Source of the DNA: Clostridia bacterium
GTDB taxonomy: Bacteria > Bacillota > Clostridia > Oscillospirales > CAG-382
Direction of reading: 5' to 3'
Length of the DNA stretch: 7,497 bases
Assembly: GCA_900754535.1 (NCBI GenBank)
Contig: CAAEDF010000265.1
Location: 1-7,497, forward strand
How positions within the stretch are numbered: position 1 is the first letter of the stretch; each line of letters opens with the position of its first letter. Below are positions 7,446 to 7,497 of this stretch, piece after piece. The translations under genes and the position numbers were made by a program. Below the pieces are notes generated by a model that saw only the letters and a program-made list of their open reading frames with translations, had not been told where the DNA came from and did no database searches.

Positions 7446-7497
7446 TCAGAACTCATAATTCCATTTTCTGAGAATCGCTTTGGCTATAAGGGCATGT
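7446..7497 (-). CDS. C-terminal tail of an unidentified upstream gene (partial)
   Basis: On the minus strand one frame is open from the window edge to TGA at 7448-7446 and reads HALIAKAILRKWNYEF. The other two frames contain stops in this stretch. The amphipathic, natural-looking composition and the 14-base gap to the GNAT start, which just fits its AGGAGG, make this look like the end of a real upstream cistron. Sixteen residues are too few to name a family, and an open stretch this short can occur by chance. Confidence 0.45.
   Translation of the reverse strand, partial: HALIAKAILRKWNYEF

Overview
This window looks like an ordinary chromosomal segment of a Gram-positive anaerobe of the class Clostridia (Oscillospiraceae/Ruminococcaceae-like). 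The evidence is strong AGGAGG-type ribosome binding sites, a consensus sigma-A promoter, a valyl-tRNA synthetase with zinc-knuckle cysteines, a DUF1015 protein, and a large secreted protein with a PxTG-type cell-wall sorting signal. The taxonomic placement is inferred from gene style, not from a marker comparison.

Left part, plus strand (1-3497): the 3' end of a DUF1015 gene is followed after 20 bases by valS. The two are probably cotranscribed, since no promoter, T-box leader or terminator lies between them. A strong GC-rich hairpin with a T-run at 3462-3497 ends this unit.

Centre, minus strand (3590-5770): one monocistronic gene encodes a 696-residue modular surface protein. It has a signal peptide, a beta-solenoid-like repeat region, four cysteine-containing repeat modules, a QPDES tandem-repeat linker, and a TPDTG sorting signal with membrane anchor. 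It has its own promoter with both hexamers matching consensus (TTGACA-N16-TATAAT). Its stop codon is the first triplet of a tandem array of 16-bp units, two of which are perfect small dyads. It converges on valS, and the hairpin at 3462-3490 lies between the two genes and probably terminates both.

Right part, minus strand (5818-7497): a likely operon of at least three cistrons. It holds the last residues of an unidentified gene at the window edge, a GNAT acetyltransferase, and asd (aspartate-semialdehyde dehydrogenase, archaeal/fungal-type subfamily), and ends in an intrinsic terminator at 5818-5847. Gaps of 14-15 bases and good Shine-Dalgarno sites support coupling.

The housekeeping genes are intact and conventional. 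The only accessory-looking element is the surface protein with its surrounding repeats. I see no phage, transposon, CRISPR, toxin-antitoxin or defence genes and no clear new multi-gene system. No gene-free stretch exceeds 300 bases.
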